Below the pieces are notes generated by a model. That model was not told the DNA's origin. It saw only the letters and a list, made by a program, of their open reading frames with translations, and ran no database searches. From Schizophyllum amplum (Eukaryota > Basidiomycota > Agaricomycetes > Agaricales > Schizophyllaceae): a stretch of DNA of 64,000 nt. The position numbers were made by a program, and so were the translations under genes. This document shows, piece after piece, positions 48,231 through 60,211 of this stretch. The stretch lies in NCBI GenBank assembly GCA_007026445.1, contig VDMD01000018.1:1-64000 (forward strand). The letters are read 5' to 3'. Position 1 is the stretch's first letter; each line of letters starts with the position of its first letter.

Positions 48231-50110
48231 TTAGCAGCTGGCTTGCACGAATCTGCCGTGCGCCCGAAGGCGCTGGAACTCCTGCATATCCCGTGGGTGC
48301 CGACCTTCCTCCTGACGCACGAAGTGAACTTGAGCGTGGTCCAGAGGATACGAGTACTTGTGACGTGATCTTAGCGTGCGCGCGATGATACCGTCCGTGG
48401 TCGTGCAGGCGCCAACAACCAATTTCTTCAGATGAGGTAGTAGAGGTACCGCCGCAGTGCCGTGGCCCGGTCGCAGACGGACGAAGAAGTCGTCACCAAT
48501 ATGAGTGATCTCGGCGTACAAGTCGAAGAGGGTCGACATCTGGGGAAGAGAGAGGATGGGAATGAGATTTTGCTCGCTCATCGTGCCCCCTGGCATCAAC
48601 TCGAAGGAGTCCAAGCCCCTGCCCAGCCTCGCGACGAATTGAAGGAGGACGCGCGAGTCGACGAACGGCCATCCCGTGGCAGCGTCGGGATTGGAGTCGG
48701 ATGATATCGATAGTGACTCTAAAGACTGAAAATGCAGCCTGCAGAACACCTCGTCAAGGGGACCATCGCCGTTGATAGTGAGCTCCCGCAACACAGCTTG
48801 GTGAATTGGTTGCTGCGGGAGCATCGAGCGCTGGATTTGCTGCGAGAGCGTGACCTGAATGTCCTGAAGCAATTGCCCTGTTCGCACCATGTCGAGGAAA
48901 TCATGATGTGCAACGGGAGATTCTTCCAAGTGCGCAACGGTCAACCTTTGCCAGGGGACATGCATGGGAGCAGGTACATCGCATATCCCTGGCAAGTCCG
49001 CACCCCAATAAAGAACCTCCAGCATAGGAGAGCGGAGGAGGGAGGAGGCAGGCTGCACGTTCTGGCCGCCTTCGAGGAAGCGGAAAGAGAGCTGGCGCAG
49101 CGCTTTTGCATGCCCCGGTGGGACGGCCGATAGCCGACGAGACGACGAATGCCCGATGACGAGCTGTAGCTCGCTGATCTGGTCGATGTATTGAATGACC
49201 AGATCGAGGGCGCAAAAGCAGCGACTCCCGGTGGAGGGAAGATGCGGCCCTTTGCTAAAGAAGACAGCGTCGATCCAATGTTTCGAGTTAGCGGCGCCGC
49301 CCATTTCCGCGTAGTGGAAGGCAAGTCCCGTGCCCTTGCTTCTCTCGACGTAGAGATGGGCAAGTTGTAGGTTGACGTGCTGATCATTGGAGTTGCACCT
49401 TGTCAGAGCAAGCCGGTGCCATAAGCGCGGCAAGTCTACTGCGACCCCTCTCCAAGTCGCGCAGACATGGCTGATGACCAAAGGCATGGCCCGAGTATTG
49501 AGCGACGCGTCGCATAGTTGAGAATCAAGAGAGAGCATAAAAATGTGCGACAGTAGTTCGTTGGGAAGATAGTGGATGGGGGAATTATATGGACGTCGGA
49601 TGAACGTCGCCATCGGCGGCATCGACCAAGGTTGGTACGTGCCTAAACCTGGCACATGAATGGCACTAGCCGAGGTTGACGGCACATTGCACGGTGAACC
49701 AGCTGGGAGTGGAGGGTTGCATGCGCCATACATATTTGCGCTCGCAGAGGAGGCTGGCCCTGCAGGATAGGTGTCGATTGAATATTTCGCGTTTTCCGCA
49801 GGGAAGGACGGCGCAGTGAACTGACTCAGGACGCCTCCGTATGCCGCGTTAGAGGTAGAGCTGTTCCAGTGATATGATGCATCGCTTGCGTCTCTGGAAC
49901 GGGAAGCAACGACCGGCGCATGCACATAGGGATGAACGACTGGCGTCGCTGACGCGTTCAGATGCTGCACCGCAAGCTGTCAGCAATGCTTAGGCATGGT
50001 GACGGTACGGGACGCACATTGTGATACTGTCCTCCGGCTGTCGTCCTGGGATCTAGCGCCCGCGTAGATTGACGCGACGCGTCCAGCACGTATGGCGAGT
50101 AGTAGGACAT
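48231..50110 (-). CDS. F-box-like/LRR protein (array copy 4)
   Basis: Exon 1 is 50018-50110 (31 codons, MSYYSPYVLDASRQSTRALD...), exon 2 is 48231-49976, with a 41-bp intron; about 612 residues, intact. It carries QPWSMPPMATF, F-box-like IHYLPNELLSHIFMLS and PLVISHVCATWRGVAVDLPRLW, then LRR segments such as LRELTINGDGPLDEVFCRLHF. The stop is only 45 bp from that of proline-rich copy 3 on the other strand. It is closest to array copy 2 in exon 1 and in the promoter. Confidence 0.85.
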
Positions 50111-50159
50111 GATTGAAGAGCTGGAAATCAAAGGGAGGGAGTCTGTTTCTGTGTGCAGT

Positions 50160-50290
50160 TGGCTTCGCATGTAGGTTTTATATAGCGAGCGGGGGCCATT
50201 CGAGCGAGATTTGGGCAGTCCATTATGCACATACGGGGTAGAAGACAACTTGGGTGCGTCATTGTTCAGGAAAAGGAAAGTTGATGTGAC
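50160..50290 (-). promoter_or_regulatory. TATA box and conserved promoter block of F-box copy 4
   Basis: On minus, CGCTATATAAAACC near 50170 and CCGTATGTGCATAATGGA near 50225, in the same arrangement as F-box copy 2. Confidence 0.65.
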
Positions 50291-50381
50291 CGTAACGCAT
50301 TGATTCTACTGTCCAGTTGGCAGTAAACAGTCATCAATAGTCACCCACTGAGCAGTAGCACAATCATGGGATGTCCGGCAA

Positions 50382-51517
50382 TTATCCGAACCATTTATTC
50401 AACTCGTCGTATATCAAGAAGATGATAGCGCTGCTCGGCACCGACCGCACGATGGTCACCCCGCAACCCGTATACAGCCCACGCACACCCTGCGCCTTAT
50501 ACATCGCCTTGAACATCTGAAAGAACGACGTCGGCCGGCGCCCCGGATGCAGCTCTGCCTCCGTCTGTATCGCGCTCTTCACCGTGTCCGCGGGGAACAG
50601 CGCGATGTTGAACGCCACCCCGCGCTCGCGCCCGACAGCGCCGACTCCCACAGCCGCAGCCGCTGCGGGCCGACGTCGTCCTCGGAGGCCCGCCGCGCGA
50701 GCAGCTTGCGCGCAACGTACTCTTTCGAGCCGAACCACGCTGCGGTTCCGCCCGTCTCGCGGATGAGTGTGCCAGTCTGGCCGAGCCATAGGCCGCGGAC
50801 GCCGGACGTGCGCACGACGTTGAGAAAACGGACACGGGCCTGGCATATGTGCCGGCGCGCCGCTGCCAGAGGGCGATATGAGCATCTGTACTTGCATCTT
50901 GCACTTGACGAGCTCGATGGGGGTTCTGGGGCCTGTGTCAGCAGGCGCATGGAGCGGATACGACAAAAGCTGTCGACGTACAGGACAAAGCTTGTCACCG
51001 CCCCGGAGCCGGCTGCGGCCAGCGCAAGGTGCTGCAGAGGAAGTTCCTGGTTATGGGGGCGGTGGGTAACCGAGCGTATGAGGTTTTGAAACTCGCTATA
51101 CGCGAGGAAAAGGGTCGCGTTCTCCGCCATTGCGCCGACGACAGGCGCCGGAAGGCCCTAAGCGCAAGCATCAGCGGGGTTGACACGGGCAAAGGAAGGA
51201 GGCGCACGCGATAGAGACCACTGATACCCTCCTCTGCTACGGTCTTTTTCAGGCAGTCCAAAGGGCCCGAGTACCGCGCCGTCGCGTCGAGCACCTGCGA
51301 CTGCAGGCGCACCTTCGTCAGATCGAATGGGTATTCGAACACCTTCGACACCATCCCCGCAACCTATGTCACTGAGTATATTTGCTGCAATCGGAGAACA
51401 GGCCACATACGCTGCCGAAAGCAATATCCTTCGCCGCCCGAACAGCGAGGACTGGGGGGATGACGCGCCTCCAAGCGCGTCCATGGTGTGAGGCTCGTCT
51501 ATGAGGGGAGATGCCAT
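50382..51517 (-). CDS. ORT1: Mitochondrial ornithine carrier (Ort1/Arg11 type)
   Basis: An inner-membrane carrier with three repeats that exchanges ornithine, linking the matrix arginine pathway to the cytosol. The three signatures are EYPFDLTKVRLQSQ, TPIELVKCKMQVQ and FPADTVKSAIQTE. The last, together with GLWLGQTGTLIRETGGTAAWFGSKEY, is characteristic of Ort1-type carriers. The start is at 51517 and the end is LIYDELNKWFG. Two single-base offsets are needed: in the G6 run near 51452-51457 (to read VRAAKDIAFGSVAGMVSK) and in the G run near 50620 (to read GASAGVAFNIALFPAD). Both are homopolymers and probably sequencing errors. Introns are short. Confidence 0.82.
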
Positions 51518-52028
51518 CGTTCGTCTAGATGTGTTGTGTAGAGAATTGCAGAAGCTGTGGGCATGGTATGTGGGCGCGGGGGTATTACAGCTTCATTGAG
51601 AAGAGCGGAGTCAAGGTCGGGTCAGAGTAAGATCTGCGTATCTAATCTAATCGAGGGTTCCGGCCGAGCCCGGCAAGCCACGTGCATTATACAACGACCA
51701 AACAGAACAGCAAACACTGAGCAAACATGTCCCAATCAGTAGCAACGAAGTTGCTCAACCTGATGCGCAGGATCTTCTGAGAATTGTTGCGCATGTACAA
51801 GGAGGAATGCACCCAAGACACATATAGTACACTATGGAATTCCTTCCTACGACACGTGCTATGCGCTAGATCGACGCGACCGCCGCCGGACGGCGAATTT
51901 TTGAAAATATGAGAGAACCTCGGAGTGCCCGTCGTATGCACTCATCCTCAGCCAGTCCAATACGACTCCCAGACATCTACCCCATATGTCCAATCTGCCG
52001 CAGCCATACTTACCAGAACACGACCACC
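51518..52028. other. Intergenic, no gene seen
   Basis: The short gap between the carrier's start and the end of the DAHP synthase; nothing recognisable. Confidence 0.5.
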
Positions 52029-53293
<1,265 letters not shown>

Positions 53294-53734
53294 GTTCAAA
53301 TCAACCACTGCACACATTAAGACGGTTGTATACAAGAGAGCAGACCTGCCATGACTCACTCTTGCGATCTATAGCTTCGGGAGAGCTCAGAGTGATGATG
53401 AGAGGGGATGAAGGTCGGTGCTTCCTGTCGCAAGGCTCCTATAGGTTGGACGCTCGTGTCAAGTGGAACGAGCTGGGCTGAAGGGGAGTACTGGGAGCAG
53501 TATTGTTGGAGGGATTCAGGGAAGGAAGCAAGTCATAAAACTACTGTAGATCGCTTCCAGATTCGTGACGCGCCAACCGTGATCGGGCCGCACGTGCGTG
53601 CAGCACCGGCATGTCGGTCCGAGTGACGCGAGCATGCGACGAGAAATTCGACTCGGAAGTCCAAGGTTCAAGTTGCTCGCTGCCTTCATCTTCGCATTCT
53701 TCATTCGTCAGCTCCGGCTCCCTTCTCAGTCACC

Positions 53735-54173
53735 ATGGACATGTCAAACTTCTCCGGCGCTGAACAGGCGCACATGACCAAGGTCATCGAGAGGCGCCAG
53801 GTCAGTCCAGTTGCGCCTTCGCGTAACCACAGTTGCTGACGCGCCGCTCCCCAGATGGTCGACTTCTTGCAGACTTACTCCAAGATTGTCGAGCGCTGTT
53901 TCACGTCCTGCTGCAACGACTTTACCAGCAAGACCTTGTCCTCGAAGGAGGTAAGTTGTTTTCTAGGATTTTTCAAAAGATACTGACCGTGACGCGCTTT
54001 TCCCAGGAAACATGCGTGATGAGCTGCACGGAGAAGTTCATGAAGCACTCTGAGCGGGTCGGTGCGCGCTTTGCTGAACTCAATGCTGGTGCGTGGCATT
54101 ATTGCGCCTGTTGACACATAGCTGACCACCCCCTGCAGAGATGATGCAGGCTGCGCAGAACCAGCAGAGGTAG
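53735..54173 (+). CDS. TIM9: Mitochondrial small Tim chaperone Tim9
   Basis: An intermembrane-space chaperone that forms a hexamer with Tim10 to guide hydrophobic precursors. Four exons: 53735-53800, 53855-53950, 54007-54088 and 54139-54173. The twin CX3C motifs are CFTSC and CVMSC. Around them are [27 protein letters not shown] and [19 protein letters not shown], a clear Tim9 rather than Tim10 pattern. About 93 residues, the usual size. Confidence 0.93.
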
Positions 54174-54533
54174 TCTGCCAGCAGCTTTGCCCGGCGCGCT
54201 CCGGACGTCCCCCTCCATTTACGAAGTAAAATATAGCCAATAATGCCCACGCATATCCCGCCTCCGAACTTCTTTGCCTGTTCATATCCGGTGGCTCAGC
54301 CTCAAGGCCGCAGTGCGCGTACGCGAACTGTTCACTGCTAGGTTTCCTGTCGACATGAAGTCAAGCATGCTAGACTGTTCCTGTTATACAAGTGCGTAGA
54401 CCGTACATGAATGCAAGTGTATCCCAAACCCGATACCAAGAGTCCGTAAATGGTATGTAAGTCGCGTCTCCCAATATCTCACAATGTCCACCATAATCTC
54501 CTCGAGAAGATCCTCCCGCGTCGGCGCCCCCCT
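54174..54533. other. Convergent intergenic gap
   Basis: 3' regions of Tim9 and the peroxiredoxin; nothing else recognised. Confidence 0.5.
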
Positions 54534-55625
54534 TCAGACAACTACAGCATGCCCGTTGATAGGCAGTACAGCTCCTGCTGGGAGGTTATTTGCTGCGGCG
54601 CACGGCTGCCCAAACCCATTCAACGGTGTTCCCCCTGGGATAGTCACTCCACTGGAAGAAGCCAACGAACCTTCTTGCGGCGGTGCGGAACCTCCGCCTG
54701 GTGAGGAAGATATTTGGGGTGAGCTCGCCGGCCCTGTCCCGTTGCTCGCTGACGCCGCTGCTGCTTGCTGTTGCTCGCGGTCCAGCTTTTGCAGCTCCTG
54801 CGCCACAAAGGGGACGTGCTTATCCCAAGCCCAGTCGTCTAGCCCTGCCCTGTGCGCAGTGTCAGGAATGGTGGCGTTGGTTGTGGCGCTGCTACGCACC
54901 TCACGATGCCCCTCTCGTCTATCACGTATGTCACCCGGGATACCCACCACCTGAAGAGCCCACGCTGAACACGGTAAGCCCGATGCGCCACGCGTTGTGG
55001 GTCGCTCAGAAGGGGGTACTGATGGGACCGAGGCGTAGGTGAGTCAGGCACGGTGGGGTATGCCGCGGCCAGGCCAAGGCGGAGGAGAGGCGGTCGCAGG
55101 GCGGGCGCGAGACGAGAAGGCGGTGGGAGGAATGAATGGGTGGGCGAAACAGAGGTTAGCGTCTGTGTGCTCGTGGGATTGGGGTGGCCACGTACGGTGA
55201 GCTCGTGCCCGTTCGACAACATCCCTAGCTTCGGGACCGCGTCCTCGCTGACGCCGACGATGTCGATGTTCTGGAATAGTGGGTCCTCTGGGGGAAGAAT
55301 GAGGATGGGCAGGATGGGGTGTGGACTGTCGCGCACCTCGTATGGCTTCCCGGAAGTGGGTCACCTCGTATACACAGTTCATGGCACCTGGTGGGACTGG
55401 GTGAGTCTTCTGTGAGCCTTGTTCCCCTCATGGTCTCCTTTCCAGTGTCTCGCGGATCGAATTCACCCCGCCCCCGGCGCCGCATGGCGAGATGTACGCA
55501 CCTGCCTTCGCGAAGAAGAACACCACAGCCCTCCTGCCTGTTTGTCCTGGGTGCAGTCTGTACGAACTCCCATCCTGTCGCGACAGGTTGAGCACGGGCG
55601 CGGGTCGTCCAATGAGTGCGTTCAT
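54534..55625 (-). CDS. Peroxiredoxin of the AhpC/TSA (BCP/Dot5-like) class
   Basis: A thiol peroxidase. It starts MNALIGRPAPVLNLSRQDGS and RAVVFFFAK; after splicing the active-site segment reads KAGAMNCVYEVTHFREAIR. The peroxidatic Cys is present, but the Thr three residues before it in classical TxxC is Ala. Then come NIDIVGVSEDAVPKL, YPLLSDPQR, a GRVTYVID-type strand (VSRVTYVIDERGIVR) and WAWDKHVPFVAQELQKLDREQQQ. A low-complexity C-terminal extension of about 75 residues rich in Ser, Gly, Ala and Pro follows and ends at 54534; it is unusual for this family. Several exons; the splice choice for the catalytic exon is inferred from family conservation. Confidence 0.72.
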
Positions 55626-58600
55626 CGTTAAGCGTGTCGGGAAAGCGGGGAAAGATGGGTATGTGAACTCGAAGTCGGGGTATCAGTTAACGACTTGAAG
55701 GGAAGGAGGCGACGACGCCGAATCTGGGGCGGATCGCGGGCGAATGAGGCGCGAACGTGGGGGGAGACGAGGTTAGAGGCGAGGAAGAGGTGGGCTAGAG
55801 CGAAGACAGTGCGTGCGAAGGCAAACTAAAAGGACAAGAAGAGACCCTGCGCGCGTCGCAGGCACCGGCCCTTATTAATAGGGCTCGATTTGAACCCAGC
55901 CATGAATTGCATTCATCCCCAAGCTGTCCCGCTGGCTTGCGCCCTTGATAGCAGAACCATTCATACGCAGCCTACCCCGATCGAGTGCATCTGCTCGGAT
56001 CGCCAATCGCCGCTGCTTCACCTTCCCATTTGCGCGCTCAATGGCCTGGACTTGGGCTGATGTGGACCGTCGGCTCGCGCGAGAACTCAGAAGGCAGGTT
56101 CAGAACTTGAGGGGCCGCTGACAAGGGCGACCTTAGAAGACGCTGTCCAGGTAGTAGGTAGGGCTTTGGGACCGGCCTGAGGATGCAGGTGCACAAGGCG
56201 GGCGACGACGTCTCGGAACCGGGGGGTAGATATCAGTGTGAGAGTGGGGTTCCCCCGACCCGGTATAGGTCGGGAACATACAGGAGCGCGCGTGGGGCGC
56301 GAATTCGAGAAGGAGACGTCTGCGGACAGCTGCATCTGCAATCTCTCCGGGCCGGAACCTCGTTAGTACCTGCGCCTTCCTTCTGTGCCACGAAGAGGGC
56401 CCTCATATCGTTCACCGTCGGGGGCAGCGATCATCGCGGGATGTAGGCGCGCGTTCTTTATAGAGAAGGAGCGGAGAGACGCGCGCTTCAGAGGCGTGTC
56501 GAGGGTGGTGGGCGACACGCGAGATCAGGACGCCGGATTGAGACATCAGTACCGCGTACGCCCCCCCGTAAGATCGCAGCCACCCATCGTACAGGCGCAG
56601 AACATCGCAGAACATCGCATACAAGCCGAGCGAGCGCGAGTGCCCCACAACGTGTGGGCCTGCTGGACGGATGGATGTCTCGGTCTGCCGCTCGTGTGCG
56701 CGTTCGGAAGCCGCCGTATAGCATACGCGGGACCATTCAATACACGCATAGCGACTTCGTACCTCTTCTTCCACGAAACGGCTCGGTCGATTGATACTTT
56801 GGCATACTTCACAGCATCTGAGACCGCGTAGGGACGAGAGGTTTGCGTGATATATTGTTCTGGATCAGGATGCGCAGCGCGAGGCGTGTGTCGCGGGCTA
56901 GCGGGCGCCACCTGATGCGCACGTCCGAGTCGCCGGAAGATTCGGCTTTCGCCATGGACGAGCAGACGGGCCGTACACGGGCGCTAGAGCCTGCACCTGA
57001 GAGCTAGAAGACACCGTATACATAGCGTAGGAAGCTGGAGGAAACAAGGGCATCTCCACGACGTGTACCCTCGAAGCGCAGCAGCAGTTCAGCGCGACAG
57101 AAGGAACAGGGCGACGACGCACATGCGAGCCGCTGACAGGATGCAGAAGTCGTCTGCGCGCTAGACCGAATCCGAGCATGTTTGTTGCGTCGGCGGCCAT
57201 GCGCCACGATGACGGACGCGCGCACCCCATGCTGGAATCGACGTGCGCGAGCAGAAAAACATCATGACAGGAGACAAGCAGATCGGACAGGTCTACGCCC
57301 CCTGCTACACCCCCTCAAAGAGCTCGGCGGCCACTCAATGATTGCCGATATCAGATATCGGTCCTAAAGAATTTTCAGAAACCGCCTGCCCAGTGCCGGC
57401 GCCTGTTTGTGCGAGGCGCATCCCTCGGACCCTCGGAAGTTTGCAGGCATTCGTACACTGCTCTCGCAGGTTCCCGAGCGCATGGAGCGTGGCGTGGGCT
57501 GCCACAGAGGAGCGTAGATGGCCCATCGAGCCCGTAGCTCTTCGTGCGCATCCCGAGGGCCAGAACGGCACATAATAGGGATGGTGCTAGAGGCCTGGGT
57601 CGTGAGAAGTCGGCGCCCGCGCCTGTATAGCCCCTTCGAAGACATAGTCGCCCGGCGCGATGCGCCATCGCGCTCTGTGACTCTGGTGATACCCTCCTGT
57701 GATTTTGGAGCACTGTGCGCCGCAGATACACACCGCCCGCCCGTATGCCCCGCCCGCCCGAGGATGCCCCTGACAGAGTACGCTTCTCGCCACGTCGGCG
57801 CGGTCTTGTGAGGCGTTCTTACGTTCTATGATGTTCGCTCTGCGTCAAGTACGCCCGGCCGTATCCAACTGCCTGTGAAAGTGGTGAACGGGGGCGCAAA
57901 CTGGCGGAAGGGGGCGCGAGAAGAAGATGTGTATACATACGCATTATGTACTCGGCGCTAACGGTGGGGGCGCACCTGCCAGAGGTGCTAGAGCTGTGGT
58001 GTACGAGAGTGTACGGCGCCTTGGAGACCTGCGTCAAAGCGATGTTGAGTTGGTGGCGGGCGCAGAAGCTCAGGGGGCAGACGGTTACTGCATGTTCTTA
58101 ATGGGCGGGCTCAGCGAATCCATGCAGAAGAGAACCTTGCGTGGTACCTACTGAGATCTCTATTCCCGGCCGCGAGAAACGGCAGAGAAGCTCGAAGAGG
58201 CCGGACGAAGGTCATCTCGCGGGACAGGAAGATTTATCGCCGTGTTTGTGTGAATGTGTTGAACGATAGATAGCTGGAAAAGCCTCTATGCTCGGGCCCA
58301 AACATCGATAAAGAACAAAGTTTTAAAAAACCAGTCGACTCGCCTGCGCGTCTGTTTGCAGCAGTACAGGAGCGCAAAACCCTTAAAATCGGAGTCCGCA
58401 TGCCTGCAGCACCGTTAGATATGCAAGGGACCAAAGGCGATCGGATGCTGAAAGCGATGCCGGTGCTCAGCGATACCGCTGCGTGCCCCTCGACGTGCGC
58501 CCAGGAAGGCATGCGTGCGAAGAAGGGTGCCTTCGTATGATGCCTGCGGATGGCCCACGGGTCACCGGCTGATGCAGCCAGGATGCAGCCTTGATGAAGT

Positions 58601-60211
58601 CAATCGCGCGTACCAGTGGACCTGGGTAGCTTGGCGTTGTAGGCGGATACAGGAAGACATACAGGAAGATGAAGGACAGAACGCGATCTGTAGTTGCAGG
58701 AAAGCAGTTGCCGAATGCAGCCAGCAGGACGTTGGCGAGAAGAGCAAAGATCTGTAACGGGGTTATTCAGTGATGTGGGGTAAGAGCGGCCGAAGCATCC
58801 TGCAAAATTAATGAGGGCGCGCGACTCAGGGTACGGTCTGCGGCAAGCGCGCCAGAGGGCTGGCGGGGAGGACAAAAGGATTACATAAATTGTTTAGTGA
58901 GCTGGGACATTTACGCAGACGGCTTGTCGAGGAGGTTGTTGGAAGTGGGACCTTACAAAATTGAGGATCAATAGTCACGACGTGTAGCTTGACGTGTAAA
59001 GCTGCAAGGTTTAGTAGGCGATCAAGGTTACCGCGTAAGGAGACAAAGACACACCGGAAGGATTGATGAACTTCGACGACAGTCACTTTTCATCTCCGTC
59101 AGGTCTTGTAGCGATGGGCTCATGGGCGCGCAAGCGTGCATGTACACCCTAGAAGTTAGTGTATGCAGAACGGGCTCGCGCGTAGCTACCCCTGCATTCG
59201 AGTGTCAGCAAAGTGAGCGCAGCGGAGACTGTAGAATTACGGGACAGGAACATTGGTGACACTTACATTTCGACGACCATGACCTATCGGCCTCGCTGAA
59301 TGGCGCGAGGAAGACTGCGATTCGGAAAAGCGGGACAACGAGATGCATCTTTGCATAGACAATGCGAGCATACATTTCGCGTGATGTGCACATAGCTGTT
59401 AAGGTCAAAAGAGCAGGCATGAGGTACGATCGCCGATAAAACGATTCGCAAGACTCAAAGTTTGATTCAAAGTGAAAGTCGGCCAAAGTCAACATGGATC
59501 ACGTGCCGGTAAGAGCTGGAGACGAACGACCCAACGAGGTTGCCACCATTTGCCAAGAGTGATCAAGAGCGTCATTGGCCGGCATGTCGGTAGTTCAGAA
59601 GACTGGGCAGCCGTACAGCGGACGGCCGTTCGGCGTTCGTCGCTGCATGATCTCTCGAGCTTTGTTCGCGTATCTTCTGGAACTTGCCCGCAGGGCCGGC
59701 CGCTCGGCTTGGAGGTCAATCGAAGGCAAGGAGGGCTCGGAGGGGCTCGGGCGCAGGAGGTTGCCATCGATTTGAGTCCTTTGAGCCTTTTGAGGCCCTG
59801 GTCGAGGTTTCCCGATGCGAATTTCCAAGAAAGGATCGGCGCGGCGGTTCGAGTCGGCCGCGGGGTCCTCGAGTCACGTTCTGGCGCGTGGAAAATTAGC
59901 GCTCCAGACTGCACTGCGCGCCCCCTTGCGGGCCTCGTCCAGACTGCCTGTACTCGCGCCCGGAGGCGTTGGGTAGCGCACTCATGCAGCCCACGTGAGC
60001 TGGGCCCGCCCAACGCACGGACGGAAGAAGGCCAGGCCGCTGGGCGCGGGGGCGGAGCGCGGTGTACGCGACTCGCCAGCGCTGATATCATGGCGGATAT
60101 GACAGACGTCATTCAAATGCTCACGTGGAACGCCCAATAAAACATCGATGGGCCGAAGCCACCGCTCAGTATTTTCCATCTCCTCCTCCTAACATCCACG
60201 ACATAACAAAC
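55626..60211. other. Gene-poor stretch
   Basis: 4.6 kb without a recognisable gene. The open frames are short to moderate, occur on both strands at once as expected from GC-rich DNA, and show no domain. There is a small direct repeat CGCAGAACAT near 56597. The last part holds the aldolase promoter, with a pyrimidine-rich TCTCCTCCTCC tract shortly before its ATG, common in strongly expressed fungal genes. Confidence 0.5.

Noticed and set aside
59472..60140. Open frames of 207-222 codons on both strands
   Set aside because: They overlap each other in a GC-rich stretch, have shuffled Arg/Gly/Pro composition and no recognisable motif.
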